Notes: generated by a model not told the origin, from the sequence alone. Positions 15,310 through 24,068 are shown, counted from the stretch's first letter. The stretch: DNA of 54,803 nt from Spirochaetales bacterium (GCA_003246335.1 QKAR01000154.1:1-54803), one strand, 5' to 3'. Numbers and translations are program-made.

Positions 15310-17028
15310 GCCGAGTCTGCCGCCGGCGACGCCCCAGCGTGAAAACGCGTATTCGCCGAGCTCGCGGGCGGCGCGCTCGAAGTCCGCCGCCTTCGTTTCT
15401 TGAACGTACTTTTCCAGGGACGGCGCGCCGCCATAGCGCCGATATCGCTCCGCGATATTTTCCGTAAAATAGCCGGGGACGCGCGCGAGCGGCTGTTGCA
15501 TGAGATACGCCATAAATTCGTTTTCCATCAAGTAAGGATCGTCGGTATCGTAGCCGAGAGAGCCGACGACCGTGAAATACGTTTCCAGGAAACCGATGGC
15601 GCGCCGATCCATCGTGCGATACACTTCCGAGACTTTTGCCCGGTAATCCGCGTCCACGAAATAAATGCCGTGAAAACCCTCATGCGTGACGAATAAATAC
15701 CGCAAGTACGCCGGCGATTCCCGCGAAATCGAAATCACCGCCCCTGCTCCGGCTCCCCACGAGTTTCCGTTTTTGACGATAATCCCCTCGGCGGAAAGGA
15801 TATCGCGCAGAACGATTTCTTCCGCGGTAAGCGGGAAATTCGCCGCGCGAGCCGCCTCGAAAAATGCCGCGAGACTCTCCGCCCGATAGTCGTGGGCATT
15901 ATAGCCGTGTAGCCCCGCGAGTTCGGCGTCGGGGACGAGACGGCCGCGATAACCGTCTTTCTCGACAAAAAAGGCAAGGCGCTTAAACAGGCGATCCTGC
16001 ACCGCGTAATCGGCGGTATCGAAAATTAAAACAGAGGGAAACCGGTCCCACGCGAATACCTCAAAGTCAGCACGCCGCCATTGAGTCTGCGGCCATTCGA
16101 CGATCATGTTTGGGTCCGCGTAAATCGGCGCGTAAACGCCCGATGCCGCCTTTTTTAAAGGGTTTTTGTTGCCGGTCGTGAGCGCGTACGGCGCGTTCGG
16201 CGTTGACCGCACGCCCGCGAGCCATTGCGCGCCCGAAACGGGCACGACGTCGCCCGGGGCCCCGGAAACGAGAAACGAGGGAACGAAAGCGCGCGAGCGG
16301 CCCGGCGTAAGCCGAAACCCAAACTTTTTATCGCCCAAGGCGAATACGCATCTCTGCTGATTTTCGGGCGATCCCGCCGCGGGACCCGCGCCAAGGAAAC
16401 TAACGGAAAGCGAGCCTCCCGCGGCGACGTGTACCGGCGTCGAAAGGGGAGAAGACTGATCGATCGATCCTCCCGAAGGGCCGAAACCCGCCCAAAAGCT
16501 ATCGGCGGAACGCTCCCATCCCTCAGCCTCATCGACGATGGCGGCGGAAAGGACGGTCACTCGAGTATCTTCGCCGCCATCGACGGACACCGCGAAACCG
16601 CGCGCGGCGGCAAAAGGGCCGGAGTCGGGAATGGCGAGTCGCAGCGAGAGAGAGCCCGAGGCGGAAGATACGGTCGCGAGCGGTCGAGGAACGGGCTTCG
16701 CCGATACGCGATCGTCGGCGTTCAAGAAACCGAGCGAGACGCGGGAGGAAACCGATCCGTCGCAGAGGAGCGAAACCTCCAGAGCCCCGCGGCCGCCGCG
16801 AGCCGAGGACGTTGCGGGAATTTCGGCCTTTTCGGGATTGAAGCCGAACCAAGCGGCGCCGCGCGCCCCGGCGATCACGCCCGACTTTGCCTCTCTGCTG
16901 AGCGCGGAAAGATGCATCACTCGACCGCTTGCCGAAGTAAGGCGCACCGACGAACGGGCGGCGCATCCGTTACCGAGGATCGCCGCGACAGCGGTCAAGA
17001 GGAAAAACCGAAGGGCGCGGGAGGTCAT
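15292..17028 (-). CDS. Putative zinc-peptidase lipoprotein with HEGFH motif
   Basis: A 578-residue exported protein. The N-terminus MTSRALRFFLLTAVAAILGNGC ends in a cysteine at residue 22 that fits the loose spirochaete lipobox. The first 300 residues are Ser/Gly/Ala-rich with beta character. The second half is better ordered and contains His449-Glu-Gly-Phe-His453, a true HExxH zinc-protease motif, with acidic residues downstream (DADYR, ENEF) that could give the third ligand. I do not know a named family for it. The start overlaps the stop of the 262-residue protein by ATGA, so the two are coupled. The 3' end overlaps the MBL gene. It probably acts on the periplasmic side or the cell surface. 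Confidence 0.65.
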   Translation of the reverse strand: MTSRALRFFLLTAVAAILGNGCAARSSVRLTSASGRVMHLSALSREAKSGVIAGARGAAWFGFNPEKAEIPATSSARGGRGALEVSLLCDGSVSSRVSLGFLNADDRVSAKPVPRPLATVSSASGSLSLRLAIPDSGPFAAARGFAVSVDGGEDTRVTVLSAAIVDEAEGWERSADSFWAGFGPSGGSIDQSSPLSTPVHVAAGGSLSVSFLGAGPAAGSPENQQRCVFALGDKKFGFRLTPGRSRAFVPSFLVSGAPGDVVPVSGAQWLAGVRSTPNAPYALTTGNKNPLKKAASGVYAPIYADPNMIVEWPQTQWRRADFEVFAWDRFPSVLIFDTADYAVQDRLFKRLAFFVEKDGYRGRLVPDAELAGLHGYNAHDYRAESLAAFFEAARAANFPLTAEEIVLRDILSAEGIIVKNGNSWGAGAGAVISISRESPAYLRYLFVTHEGFHGIYFVDADYRAKVSEVYRTMDRRAIGFLETYFTVVGSLGYDTDDPYLMENEFMAYLMQQPLARVPGYFTENIAERYRRYGGAPSLEKYVQETKAADFERAARELGEYAFSRWGVAGGRLGLYFFD

Positions 17029-17813
17029 AGACTCACGATGCTCCGGGCGATCAGTTTGGCAATTTCGTATTTCCGCAAGGGAGGCAATTCCGAGTCTGGC
17101 CGAAGGAAGCTCTCGAAGCGGCCGAGGAAATCGTCGGGAATCGTCGTCAACTCGGAAACTTGGGCGAGATACCCACGATGCGAGGGCTCGAAGCGGCCAT
17201 TTTCCATGAACAGGGCGGAAACGGCGTATTTAATAAAGTTTGCCGACGAAATCAAATAATGGAATTGATCTTCCCGCACGATAGCCGCGCCGAAATCGCC
17301 TAAATAGTGATCCATCGAAGATTGGTAAAACGAACGCATATGAACCCAAAAATCGTCGCCGAGTCCGGATAATTTTGCGACGATTTCGGTATACCAGTCG
17401 GTTCTGGAAAAAAGGGGGAGACAATGAGTCAAGCGATAAAACACGTAGGTCCCGGAATTGCGCAGCTTCCATAGGTCGGAGCCGGCGCGATCCGCGATGG
17501 AGACCAATTCCTCAATGCGCTCGACTTCCTTGAATTCGATGCGAACCGGAAGCTCCCCGACGAGGAAGCGATCCTTCGTGCCCGTTGGGGCAGTTTCCAT
17601 TACCGTGTGGTTCGGATACGCGGCCGCCCGCGCGTTAGGGGCGGGAATTGAGCCGCGCACGTATACGTCGAGAATGACGGCGAAATACGGATCGAGCGTG
17701 TCGACAGCCGCGGCCTCGTTGAGGCACACGCACTCGACCGAGTCCCAGGCGGAAACCTCGGCGACGAGGCGATCGGCGAGTTCGCGAACTTTTGGCTTTA
17801 TGGTATACTTCAT
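17025..17813 (-). CDS. Hypothetical cytoplasmic protein, possibly nucleotidyltransferase-like
   Basis: A 262-residue soluble protein without signal peptide or membrane segment. Residues 28-53 contain an acidic pair inside a strand (PYFAVILDVYV), a loose echo of the metal-binding strand of small nucleotidyltransferases. An alpha-helical C-terminal part follows with many aromatic residues (residues 120-262). The resemblance is weak and I would not assign a reaction. TAGAAT (17820-17825) lies exactly 6 nt ahead of the ATG with no Shine-Dalgarno site, so it heads a leaderless-type transcript that continues into the HEGFH lipoprotein through an ATGA overlap. The coupling suggests that the two products are needed in proportion. 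Confidence 0.65.
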   Translation of the reverse strand: MKYTIKPKVRELADRLVAEVSAWDSVECVCLNEAAAVDTLDPYFAVILDVYVRGSIPAPNARAAAYPNHTVMETAPTGTKDRFLVGELPVRIEFKEVERIEELVSIADRAGSDLWKLRNSGTYVFYRLTHCLPLFSRTDWYTEIVAKLSGLGDDFWVHMRSFYQSSMDHYLGDFGAAIVREDQFHYLISSANFIKYAVSALFMENGRFEPSHRGYLAQVSELTTIPDDFLGRFESFLRPDSELPPLRKYEIAKLIARSIVSL

Positions 17814-17856
17814 ACTGTCATTCTACCATACCCGGGGCCACAATGGAATATCATTT

Positions 17857-18372
17857 ATGACCAAGAAAGCTATGACTGGTTTCGATTGCGTTTTTCTTCA
17901 CGAAACGCAGCAAACGGAGCTCGCGCGCGAGCAGGTTGAATTCGGCGCGATTTTCGCGCGGCTCGCTTGCGGAAATTCGCGCGCAGCGCCGTTCGCGGGT
18001 TTTCCCCCGTTTTTGCCGATTTGGGGCGACGAGGGGCCGTGCGGCCCCATAGATCTCGACCCGCCGGAGGCGATCGACGGCTGGATCGTGCGCCGAGTGC
18101 GCGAGGACGGCAAGGGGAGAAAGTACGCCACGAAGGGCGTTATTCCCGGCTGGCCGGAAGCGCCGGGGGAACAATGCTTCCTTATCGGGTTCGCGGGTGA
18201 ACGCGCGGAGACGGTCCTCGCGGCCGATAGGAACCAGGGCAGACAGCCGATCAGGGCGAACGCGCGGTACCGTGCCACGCTTTCGCTCGGCACGATCGCC
18301 AACGGCGACCTCGCGCCGACGCTGACGTGGAACGTTGGCGCGCCTCGGTGGGAAAAAAAGAACTCACGGTAA
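17857..18372 (+). CDS. Hypothetical protein, 171 aa
   Basis: A soluble protein with no signal peptide and no motif I recognise. It is proline- and glycine-rich in the middle (residues 45-80, with GDEGPCGP) and ends in a basic tail. The start is uncertain: ATG 17857 (MTKKAMTG) and ATG 17872 are both possible and neither has a Shine-Dalgarno site. The frame is open far upstream across the divergent gene, which is not credible coding. Codon composition matches the neighbours. A gap of 51 nt separates it from the next plus-strand gene. Function unknown. Confidence 0.5.
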   Translation: MTKKAMTGFDCVFLHETQQTELAREQVEFGAIFARLACGNSRAAPFAGFPPFLPIWGDEGPCGPIDLDPPEAIDGWIVRRVREDGKGRKYATKGVIPGWPEAPGEQCFLIGFAGERAETVLAADRNQGRQPIRANARYRATLSLGTIANGDLAPTLTWNVGAPRWEKKNSR

Positions 18373-18423
18373 ATTAACCGAAAGCTCACGCGCGCGTGAC
18401 ACGGCCGCGCGAGAATCAGGCAC

Positions 18424-19101
18424 ATGAACTACAGTACGCATCTCTATTTGGGAACCGTGCTTTATCCGATCATTGAGGAAACCTGGGGGCTTCCCCTCAG
18501 CAAAAAGAAGTTTTTATTTGGCTGCGTGAAACCCGACGTTTCGTCGCTTTTTTTCCGCCATCCCCACTTTTGGAAATACTCGCGAAAATATTTTTTCGCG
18601 AAGGTGGACCGACTCTCGGCGCATCGAATCGAAGCCGAAAAAAAGAACAAAAAGTTCAGCGAGGAGCTCGGCATCGCGCTCCACTACGCGGCCGATTTCT
18701 TTACCTCGGCGCACAACGTCACGCCGAACCGAATACAGGAACACATCGCCTTCGAGAACGCCCTGCACGATGCGATAGTCGCCCGCGTTACCACGGAATC
18801 CCTGCGCGGCAGAATGCGTTTTTTGCGCGAACTTCCGACGCTCTCGCGCGAGGCGGGGAAACATCCCTCGCTGAAAAAAGAGATTATGCGGCTCCACCGA
18901 ACGTTCGTGCCCGACCTTAACGGGGTGTCGACCGACATTAACCGAATCGTCCACGCGACGCTCTTGGTAACCGCGACGGTACTCGACGCGGTTTCGCGGG
19001 ACGAAACCCTTCAAGAGGCGGCACCTCGGGCAAAGACCGCCGGCCGCGGGCGAAAGGCGCCGACGTTTGAGCCGTTGAGCGCGCGAAGCGCCACAGTCTA
19101 G
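18424..19101 (+). CDS. Zinc-dependent phospholipase C-like protein
   Basis: A 225-residue protein starting MNYSTHLYLG. It has the histidine-rich layout of the zinc-dependent phospholipase C superfamily (PF00882): His6 near the N-terminus, then LHYAADFFTSAHN around residue 87, which supplies a His-x4-Asp-x4-His metal set. No signal peptide is present, unlike the secreted clostridial enzymes; cytoplasmic members of this type are common in Firmicutes and spirochaetes and have unknown substrates. The C-terminal 40 residues are basic and probably disordered. GAGAAT (18411-18416) lies 7 nt before the ATG, a weak leaderless-type signal. The stop overlaps the convergent DUF3820 gene by 4 bp. Confidence 0.7.
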   Translation: MNYSTHLYLGTVLYPIIEETWGLPLSKKKFLFGCVKPDVSSLFFRHPHFWKYSRKYFFAKVDRLSAHRIEAEKKNKKFSEELGIALHYAADFFTSAHNVTPNRIQEHIAFENALHDAIVARVTTESLRGRMRFLRELPTLSREAGKHPSLKKEIMRLHRTFVPDLNGVSTDINRIVHATLLVTATVLDAVSRDETLQEAAPRAKTAGRGRKAPTFEPLSARSATV

Positions 19102-19367
19102 GAACGGCGAACGCGGTCAATAATTTCCGGCGGTATCTCGCCCTTCGGGGGATTCGTCCCCTTGAGCGGCTCCAAAAGAAACTCAAGGCCGTTGGCCTTA
19201 ATCTCCGCGATCGCCCGAAGGCGCTCGCCTAAAATCCCCTCGGGAAACCCTTTTTCCTTAAACCACAGCACGTACGTCTCGGGTAAATCGACGAGGTACA
19301 TGCCGGCGTATTTACCGAACGGCATGCGCGCGTTCGCAAGCTCCATGAGAGCTTGGTCTTCCGTCAC
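19098..19367 (-). CDS. DUF3820 family small protein
   Basis: An 89-residue soluble protein. The run MPFGKYAGMYLVDLPETYV, then FKEKGFPEGILGERL and EIKANGLEFLLEPL, is the signature of DUF3820 (sometimes labelled quorum-sensing-regulated virulence factor after a Pseudomonas member). Its function is not established. The ATG overlaps the argS stop by 4 bp, so it is translated from the argS transcript. Its stop overlaps the convergent phospholipase-like gene. Confidence 0.85.
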   Translation of the reverse strand: MTEDQALMELANARMPFGKYAGMYLVDLPETYVLWFKEKGFPEGILGERLRAIAEIKANGLEFLLEPLKGTNPPKGEIPPEIIDRVRRS

Positions 19368-21166
19368 ATCGTCTCCAGGAAGGGAACGAGGGCGAGTTTC
19401 ATGCCGCTTTTCAGGACGGAACGGGTCGCGCGCGCCAACTCAAGCCGCGTGCGCGCGAGATCCGGGTTCCCGGCCGCTAAAATGGGGCAGTCGTGATAGA
19501 AGCGGCTGAAGCACTTGGCCGTGTCGTAGAGGCTCGCGCTAATCGCGCTCGGGTCGCGGTTTTCGGCCGCGCGCGCCACCTGCTGCGGATAATCGCCGAT
19601 CGCCTTCAAGAGTTCCCATTCGGCCTCGTCGGTCAGAAGTTCGGCCTTCACCGAACCGCCGGCGAGCGCGCCGGCCGTCGCGTTGCCCGCGGCGTCGAAC
19701 GCGCACTCCGCCTCGACCTTGCGCAGGATGGAGGAAATGCGCGCGCCCATGTACTGCAGGTACGGGCCGGTATTTCCCTGGAACGACAGGGACTCTTTCG
19801 GGTTAAAGATCATGTCCTTCGTCGGCGTCGTCTGCAGGAGGAAATAATGAAGGGCGCCGAGGGCGATTTTTTCCGCGACGTCGGCGGGGTCTCCGACGGC
19901 TTCCTCTCGGCCTTTCGCCTGAATTTCCTCGAGCGCGCCATCGCGCAGGCTGTTAATGAGGTCGTCGCCGTCGACGACCGTACCCTCGCGGCTCTTCATC
20001 TTTCCCTCGGGCAAGTTGACCATGCCGTACGAAAGGTGATAGAGGTCTTTCGACCATTCGTAGCCGAGTTTTTGGAGCACGTAGAACAGCACCTTGAAGT
20101 GATATTGCTGCTCGCTGCCGACGACGTAAATGAGGCGGTTAAAGTCCCAGTCCGCGTGCCGATGAATGGCGGTGCCGATGTCCTGCGTCATATAGAGCGC
20201 CGTGCCGTCCTTGCGGAGCAGGACTTTTTTGTCGAGGTTGATCGGCGCGAGATCGACCCACACCGAACCGTCATCCTCGCGGTAGAAAATCCCCTTTTCG
20301 AGGCCGGCGAGAATTTCGTCTTTCCCCTTGAGGTAGGTTTCGCTTTCGTAATAAATTTTGTCGAACGAAACGCCCGTGCGCGCGTAGGTTTGCTTGATGC
20401 CGTTTTCGGCCCAGCCGTTCATGCGCGCCCACAGCTCGCGCACCTTGGCGTCGCCCGCTTCCCAGGCGATCAAAAGATCCTGCGCCTCGCGCTCGGCCTC
20501 CTCGGGATGCTCTTTCGCGTAAGTATTAAAGGCAACGTAGCAGTCGCCGACGAAACGGTCGCTCTTGACGCCCTCGGACTCGGGCGTCTTTCCGGCGAAA
20601 AATTTCTGATAGGCGAGCATGGACTTGCAAATATGAATGCCCCGGTTATTGACGATGTTGACCTTAAACACCTCGGCGCCGGAAAAGGCGAGAATGCGGG
20701 AAACGCTCTCGCCGAGCGCGTCGTTTCGAAGGTGCCCCAAGTGGAGGGGCTTATTCGTGTTCGGGCTCGAGAACTCGATCATGATGCGCTGACCGGCAAG
20801 GATATCGAGCTTACCGTAGGAATCGCCGGCGGCAGCGACCGCGGCGAGCGTATTGCCGGCGACATAGGAGCGTGAAAGGAACGCGTTAACGTAGGGACCG
20901 ACTTGCTTGACGGTTCCAAGCGCGGCGGTAGAAGTATCCTCGGCGAGCCGACGGACGACTTCGGCGGCGATTTGCGGTGGCCCCATGCGGAACGCTTTCG
21001 CGAAAGCGAACATGGGAAAGCCCACGTCGCCCATGGCGGGATCGGGCGGGGTTTCCGCGGACACCGCGCTCATTCCGATCGCGGGCACGTCGATCGATTT
21101 TTCTTTTCGCATTCCCTCAAGCGCCGCCGCGACGCGCGCGCGCCATTCATCCCGAATCTCAGCCAT
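19364..21166 (-). CDS. argS: Arginyl-tRNA synthetase
   Basis: A 600-residue class I synthetase charging tRNA-Arg in the cytoplasm. The N-terminal additional domain covers about residues 1-110. The HIGH-type motif reads LHLGH within NTNKPLHLGHLRND, and the KMSKS-type loop is replaced by GKMKSREGT, as usual for ArgRS. The helical anticodon-binding domain ends the protein, with the terminal PFLETM. A GTG 18 nt earlier is open, but ATG 21166 has AGGAGA 6-7 nt upstream and is preferred. It is followed by DUF3820 with an ATGA overlap, and separated by 57 nt from the PgeF-type gene upstream, so it may be the tail of a longer transcript. Confidence 0.96.
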   Translation of the reverse strand: MAEIRDEWRARVAAALEGMRKEKSIDVPAIGMSAVSAETPPDPAMGDVGFPMFAFAKAFRMGPPQIAAEVVRRLAEDTSTAALGTVKQVGPYVNAFLSRSYVAGNTLAAVAAAGDSYGKLDILAGQRIMIEFSSPNTNKPLHLGHLRNDALGESVSRILAFSGAEVFKVNIVNNRGIHICKSMLAYQKFFAGKTPESEGVKSDRFVGDCYVAFNTYAKEHPEEAEREAQDLLIAWEAGDAKVRELWARMNGWAENGIKQTYARTGVSFDKIYYESETYLKGKDEILAGLEKGIFYREDDGSVWVDLAPINLDKKVLLRKDGTALYMTQDIGTAIHRHADWDFNRLIYVVGSEQQYHFKVLFYVLQKLGYEWSKDLYHLSYGMVNLPEGKMKSREGTVVDGDDLINSLRDGALEEIQAKGREEAVGDPADVAEKIALGALHYFLLQTTPTKDMIFNPKESLSFQGNTGPYLQYMGARISSILRKVEAECAFDAAGNATAGALAGGSVKAELLTDEAEWELLKAIGDYPQQVARAAENRDPSAISASLYDTAKCFSRFYHDCPILAAGNPDLARTRLELARATRSVLKSGMKLALVPFLETM

Positions 21167-21223
21167 TCTGTCGTCTCCTGTCACACTGATAAGGGTTGAT
21201 TTTAGCCGAAACGGCGGACTCGT

Positions 21224-21961
21224 TCAATGCCAAAAAACGAAGGCGGCCATGTGGGTAAAAGAATCGCCGCCCTCACGCCGGGAAGAGCCGTACGCGGGAA
21301 GGCAACAAGTGCATGCGCCCGAGTCAACGATGCGCTCGGGTAAAACGCCGGACTCGAGGCAAGCCGCCCTATTCGCTTCCGCGAGCGAGAGCCGATAGGG
21401 CCACGGGCTATTTTGGGCGAGCCGAGCCGCGTCGGGAGCGACGCAGGCGGGGGTAAAATTCTTGGAGAAATACTCGAACCGTTCCGCGTCCACGGTGTAG
21501 CAGCACGAATGGATGTGGGGCCCGAAAACGACGCGAAAATCCTCGGGTCGCGCGCCCCAGATGTCGCGCGCGAGGTCAAGCGCGACGCGGACGATGCCGG
21601 TGCCCTTCCAACCGGAATGAAGCGCGCCGAAACACCGAGTCTCGGGATCAAAGAGGAAAATCGGCATGCAATCGGCGACGGTGACGCAGGGAACGAGGGA
21701 GGAATTCCTCGTAATGATTCCGTCTCCCGCCGGAAACGCCTCGAAACCCGCCGAGCTCTCGGCAACCAGCACGTCGCGGGAATGAATTTGTGAAACGGAC
21801 ACCACCGAGGCCGCGTCAAGCCCCAGGGAAGAGAAATAACGAGCGCGATTACACGCGTCGCGGGCGGGCTTCATCGGACCGGCGGACGCGAGCGAAACGC
21901 CGCACCGGGGGGCGCTCCCGGTAAAGTCGGGAAAATCCATATAAAAAGTCGAGCTAACCAT
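21224..21961 (-). CDS. pgeF: Peptidoglycan-editing factor / laccase-domain protein (YfiH, YlmD type)
   Basis: A 245-residue protein of the Cu-oxidase_4/DUF152 family. The three metal ligands are visible: His in SQIHS, Cys in VADCMP and His in ALHSGWKGT, in the right order and spacing. Family members include PgeF, which removes wrongly placed serine in muropeptides, and purine-nucleoside-active enzymes. Two starts compete. GTG 21976 overlaps the upstream stop by 4 bp (GTGA). ATG 21961 lies 5 nt after TAGAAT and is preferred as an ATG with a -10-like hexamer, though without a good -35. The gene lies between argS and the DUF5312-like gene, all on the minus strand. Confidence 0.85.
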   Translation of the reverse strand: MVSSTFYMDFPDFTGSAPRCGVSLASAGPMKPARDACNRARYFSSLGLDAASVVSVSQIHSRDVLVAESSAGFEAFPAGDGIITRNSSLVPCVTVADCMPIFLFDPETRCFGALHSGWKGTGIVRVALDLARDIWGARPEDFRVVFGPHIHSCCYTVDAERFEYFSKNFTPACVAPDAARLAQNSPWPYRLSLAEANRAACLESGVLPERIVDSGACTCCLPAYGSSRREGGDSFTHMAAFVFWH

Positions 21962-21972
21962 CGGGGATTCTA

Positions 21973-23685
21973 TCACAGGGACGCCTTTTCGAGCGTTTCC
22001 GCCTCCGCGAGCAATACCGCCGCGTCGCGGACGATGCGGCGGGCATGGGAAAGATCCTTGCGAAACTGGACGTTTAGGCGGCCTTGAACGGTCGCTAAAT
22101 TGACGAGGGTTTCGTAGGGACCGCCGCGAACTACCTCAAGAACGCCCTCAAGAACGAGATCGACGCTCCTGAACGCGAGAGCGGCGCGGCTCACTAAATT
22201 TTCGGCCTCGCTGTCTATCGTCATAATGAGGCTCTCAAGCCGCGCCTTTCCCTTTATCGTCGCCATTTTTTCGCTCTGCACGAGGGTAAACCCCTCGCCA
22301 ATGTCCCCTTTCGGTGACAGGCGCGCGTCGAACTGGTCTATCGCCAGCTGATGTTGGTCGAGGGTGCTGAAAGCGTCGGTGTATTCGGCGAGGTTTTCCC
22401 TCCGGTAAAAGTCACCTTCGATAAGAAGCAACTTTAGCGGACGCATGAGCCTCGAAGGATACACGGTCGAGAAAAAACACTTGAGGAACGCGAGCGAAAA
22501 CTCGCGGCGCATCGCGAGCGGAATCCAGAATCCCTCCCATGGCCGATTCTCGAGCGGGGGAATTTCAGAGACGTCAAGCAAGGCGCACATGTTGCGCTCC
22601 AGCATCGCGCGTCGATGCAGGGCAAACCAGGAACGCCATCTTTCGTCGAAGCGCGTGCGCCACGCGTTCCTAAAGGCGAGAAACCAATCCTCGCCCCCTT
22701 CGTTCACCGCAGGAAGCCATTCAAGGTCTTTGAGCGAAAACCGCATAAACTCGTCGAGCGGAACGGTTTTTTTTAAGACGCCTATCCCGGAAAGATGCTC
22801 GCTCGCCGACATCACGAATTGCCGGCACTCATGCTCGAAATCGTATTTCGAGTCCGAAGCCTCATCCTTATTACAAAAAAGGAAAAGAGCCTCAAGCAGT
22901 AAGGCGGGGATTTTTTTCGCGCCCGAAAAAAGATTGACGAGATCCGCGAGGTCGGTATTAAGCGCCTCGACGAGGCATATTTTCTCGGTGCCTTGCCCAT
23001 AACTAAAGCGCATGAGCATGCGATCGATCGGAAGGGCGGTAAAGCGCTTAATCCACTCGATGGCCTGCGCGGATTGGTACATTTTGGCCCGTTCGCTTTC
23101 AGGGATGGACTGAATGACGGTCTCCATCTCGCGGATGAAAAAAGCGCGCGCGTCTTTTTTGGGGTCTTGGTCGTACGGCAGGGAAAAGGGATCGGAGGCG
23201 ACGCCGATGGCGTCGCAAATGTCCTTTATCAATAGGGACCCAAGGATGAGGTAAAACCCGCCCTTATCGGCCTCATACGCGGGCAAAAGAGGCCGAAAGA
23301 AATCTTGGGAGGACTTTAACTTCGCGAGCTCATTGTAAAAGCGCTGGGTATAGCAACGCTTACGGGAATTGAGGTAAGCCGACGCGAAAACGGAAAGCCG
23401 CTTCCCAAGCTCGTTCACCAGATATCGCGCGTATGCCCTATCGGGACTCGACGAGGAAAAAAAACCGAGAATGGCGAACCAGAGTCGCACGATGAAGGGT
23501 TCATCCGCGAGCTTCACGCTACGCGCGAGGGACTTTGCCTCCGTATTCGTGTCCGGCACGGAGTCGTTAATGGCTTCGGCTTGGGCTTCGGACGCGTCCG
23601 CAAGACGCCGCAGTAAATTCTGCCGTTCGGAGGAGTCGAGGGATTGAACCAGGCGCTCAAAATTAGAAGTAGTCTCGTTCGTCAT
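21973..23685 (-). CDS. Large conserved hypothetical protein, DUF5312-like
   Basis: A 570-residue protein with no signal peptide. One short hydrophobic patch (FIVRLWFAILGFFS, about residues 62-75) is followed by SSSSPDRAYARYLVNEL and a predominantly alpha-helical body rich in Leu, Glu and Arg. From memory this matches a spirochaete-restricted family (DUF5312); I cannot verify that. No catalytic motif is visible. CATACT lies 7 nt ahead of the ATG and no Shine-Dalgarno site is present. It starts 54 nt past the tRNA terminator, so it is transcribed separately. The 3' end is next to or overlaps the pgeF start. Function unknown. Confidence 0.75.
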   Translation of the reverse strand: MTNETTSNFERLVQSLDSSERQNLLRRLADASEAQAEAINDSVPDTNTEAKSLARSVKLADEPFIVRLWFAILGFFSSSSPDRAYARYLVNELGKRLSVFASAYLNSRKRCYTQRFYNELAKLKSSQDFFRPLLPAYEADKGGFYLILGSLLIKDICDAIGVASDPFSLPYDQDPKKDARAFFIREMETVIQSIPESERAKMYQSAQAIEWIKRFTALPIDRMLMRFSYGQGTEKICLVEALNTDLADLVNLFSGAKKIPALLLEALFLFCNKDEASDSKYDFEHECRQFVMSASEHLSGIGVLKKTVPLDEFMRFSLKDLEWLPAVNEGGEDWFLAFRNAWRTRFDERWRSWFALHRRAMLERNMCALLDVSEIPPLENRPWEGFWIPLAMRREFSLAFLKCFFSTVYPSRLMRPLKLLLIEGDFYRRENLAEYTDAFSTLDQHQLAIDQFDARLSPKGDIGEGFTLVQSEKMATIKGKARLESLIMTIDSEAENLVSRAALAFRSVDLVLEGVLEVVRGGPYETLVNLATVQGRLNVQFRKDLSHARRIVRDAAVLLAEAETLEKASL

Positions 23686-23739
23686 CGAGGTAAGTATGGA
23701 TGAGAATTGACGATTTGGCTACCGGGAAAAAAAAGCGGT

Positions 23740-23775
23740 AAAAAAAAACGCCGCGCGAATCGCGCGGCGTTTTTA
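23740..23775 (-). terminator. Terminator of the tRNA-Gln/tRNA-Glu transcript
   Basis: The GC-rich stem AACGCCGCGCG/CGCGCGGCGTT with a short loop is flanked by A/T runs on both sides. On the minus strand it follows tRNA-Glu directly and ends in a T-run of nine. It could work in both directions. Confidence 0.9.
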
Positions 23776-23847
23776 CGGTCCCTACGGGAATCGAACCCGT
23801 CTTTAAAGATTGAGAATCTTTTGTCCTAACCGATAGACGAAGGGACC
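23776..23847 (-). tRNA. tRNA-Glu (anticodon CTC)
   Basis: The 72-nt cloverleaf reads on the minus strand. The acceptor stem is GGTCCCT (23841-23847) against AGGGACC (23777-23783) with discriminator G. The D-arm contains GTCTATCGGTTAGGAC. The anticodon stem AAAGA/TCTTT carries the loop TTCTCAA, anticodon CTC reading GAG. The T-arm is GACGGGTTCGATTCCCGT. CCA is not encoded, so it must be added post-transcriptionally. It is the second tRNA of a two-tRNA transcript. Confidence 0.95.
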
Positions 23848-23850
23848 AAT

Positions 23851-23891
23851 GCAGCAAGTAAAGAAACGCTGCGCGTTTATTTACTTGCTGC
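23851..23891. other. Long hairpin abutting the 5' end of tRNA-Glu
   Basis: GCAGCAAGTAAA (23851-23862) pairs perfectly with TTTACTTGCTGC (23880-23891). Inside it AAACG (64-68) pairs with CGTTT (74-78) around a 5-nt loop. The helix ends 3 nt from the tRNA 5' end. It may guide RNase P or RNase III/E processing of the spacer. The right arm belongs to the 72-bp repeat; the left arm does not. Confidence 0.7.
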
Positions 23892-24068
23892 CCGAGTTTC
23901 CCGCCTCGCGAAAAACTCGACATGCGGCATAAAGCCAACGCTGCGCGTTTATTTACTTGCTGCCCGAGTTTCCCGCTTCGCGAAAAACTCGACATGCGGC
24001 ATAAAGCCAACGCTGCGCGTTTATTTACTTGCTGCCCGAGTTTCCCGCTTCGCGAAAAATTCGACATG
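23865..24068. repeat. 72-bp tandem direct repeat in the tRNA spacer
   Basis: Copies start at 23865, 23937 and 24009. The first two are full length, and the third matches for about 60 bases and then diverges. Copies differ by only one or two bases (for example CCTCGCG against CTTCGCG). Each unit contains a second internal inverted repeat, CGAGTTT against AAACTCG. The near-identity means recent duplication or conversion. Because 72 is a multiple of three it creates a false repetitive open frame across both tRNAs. Confidence 0.92.

Noticed and set aside
16225-17259. 344-codon plus-strand frame opposite the HEGFH lipoprotein
   Set aside because: Arg/Gly-rich shadow; the minus frame has a lipoprotein signal and HExxH motif and is coupled to its neighbour.
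19493-20875. 460-codon frame opposite argS
   Set aside because: Antisense shadow of arginyl-tRNA synthetase; no start signals, and the translation has no domain.
23865-24068. Possible CRISPR array
   Set aside because: The units are contiguous with no unique spacers; this is a simple tandem repeat inside a tRNA precursor.
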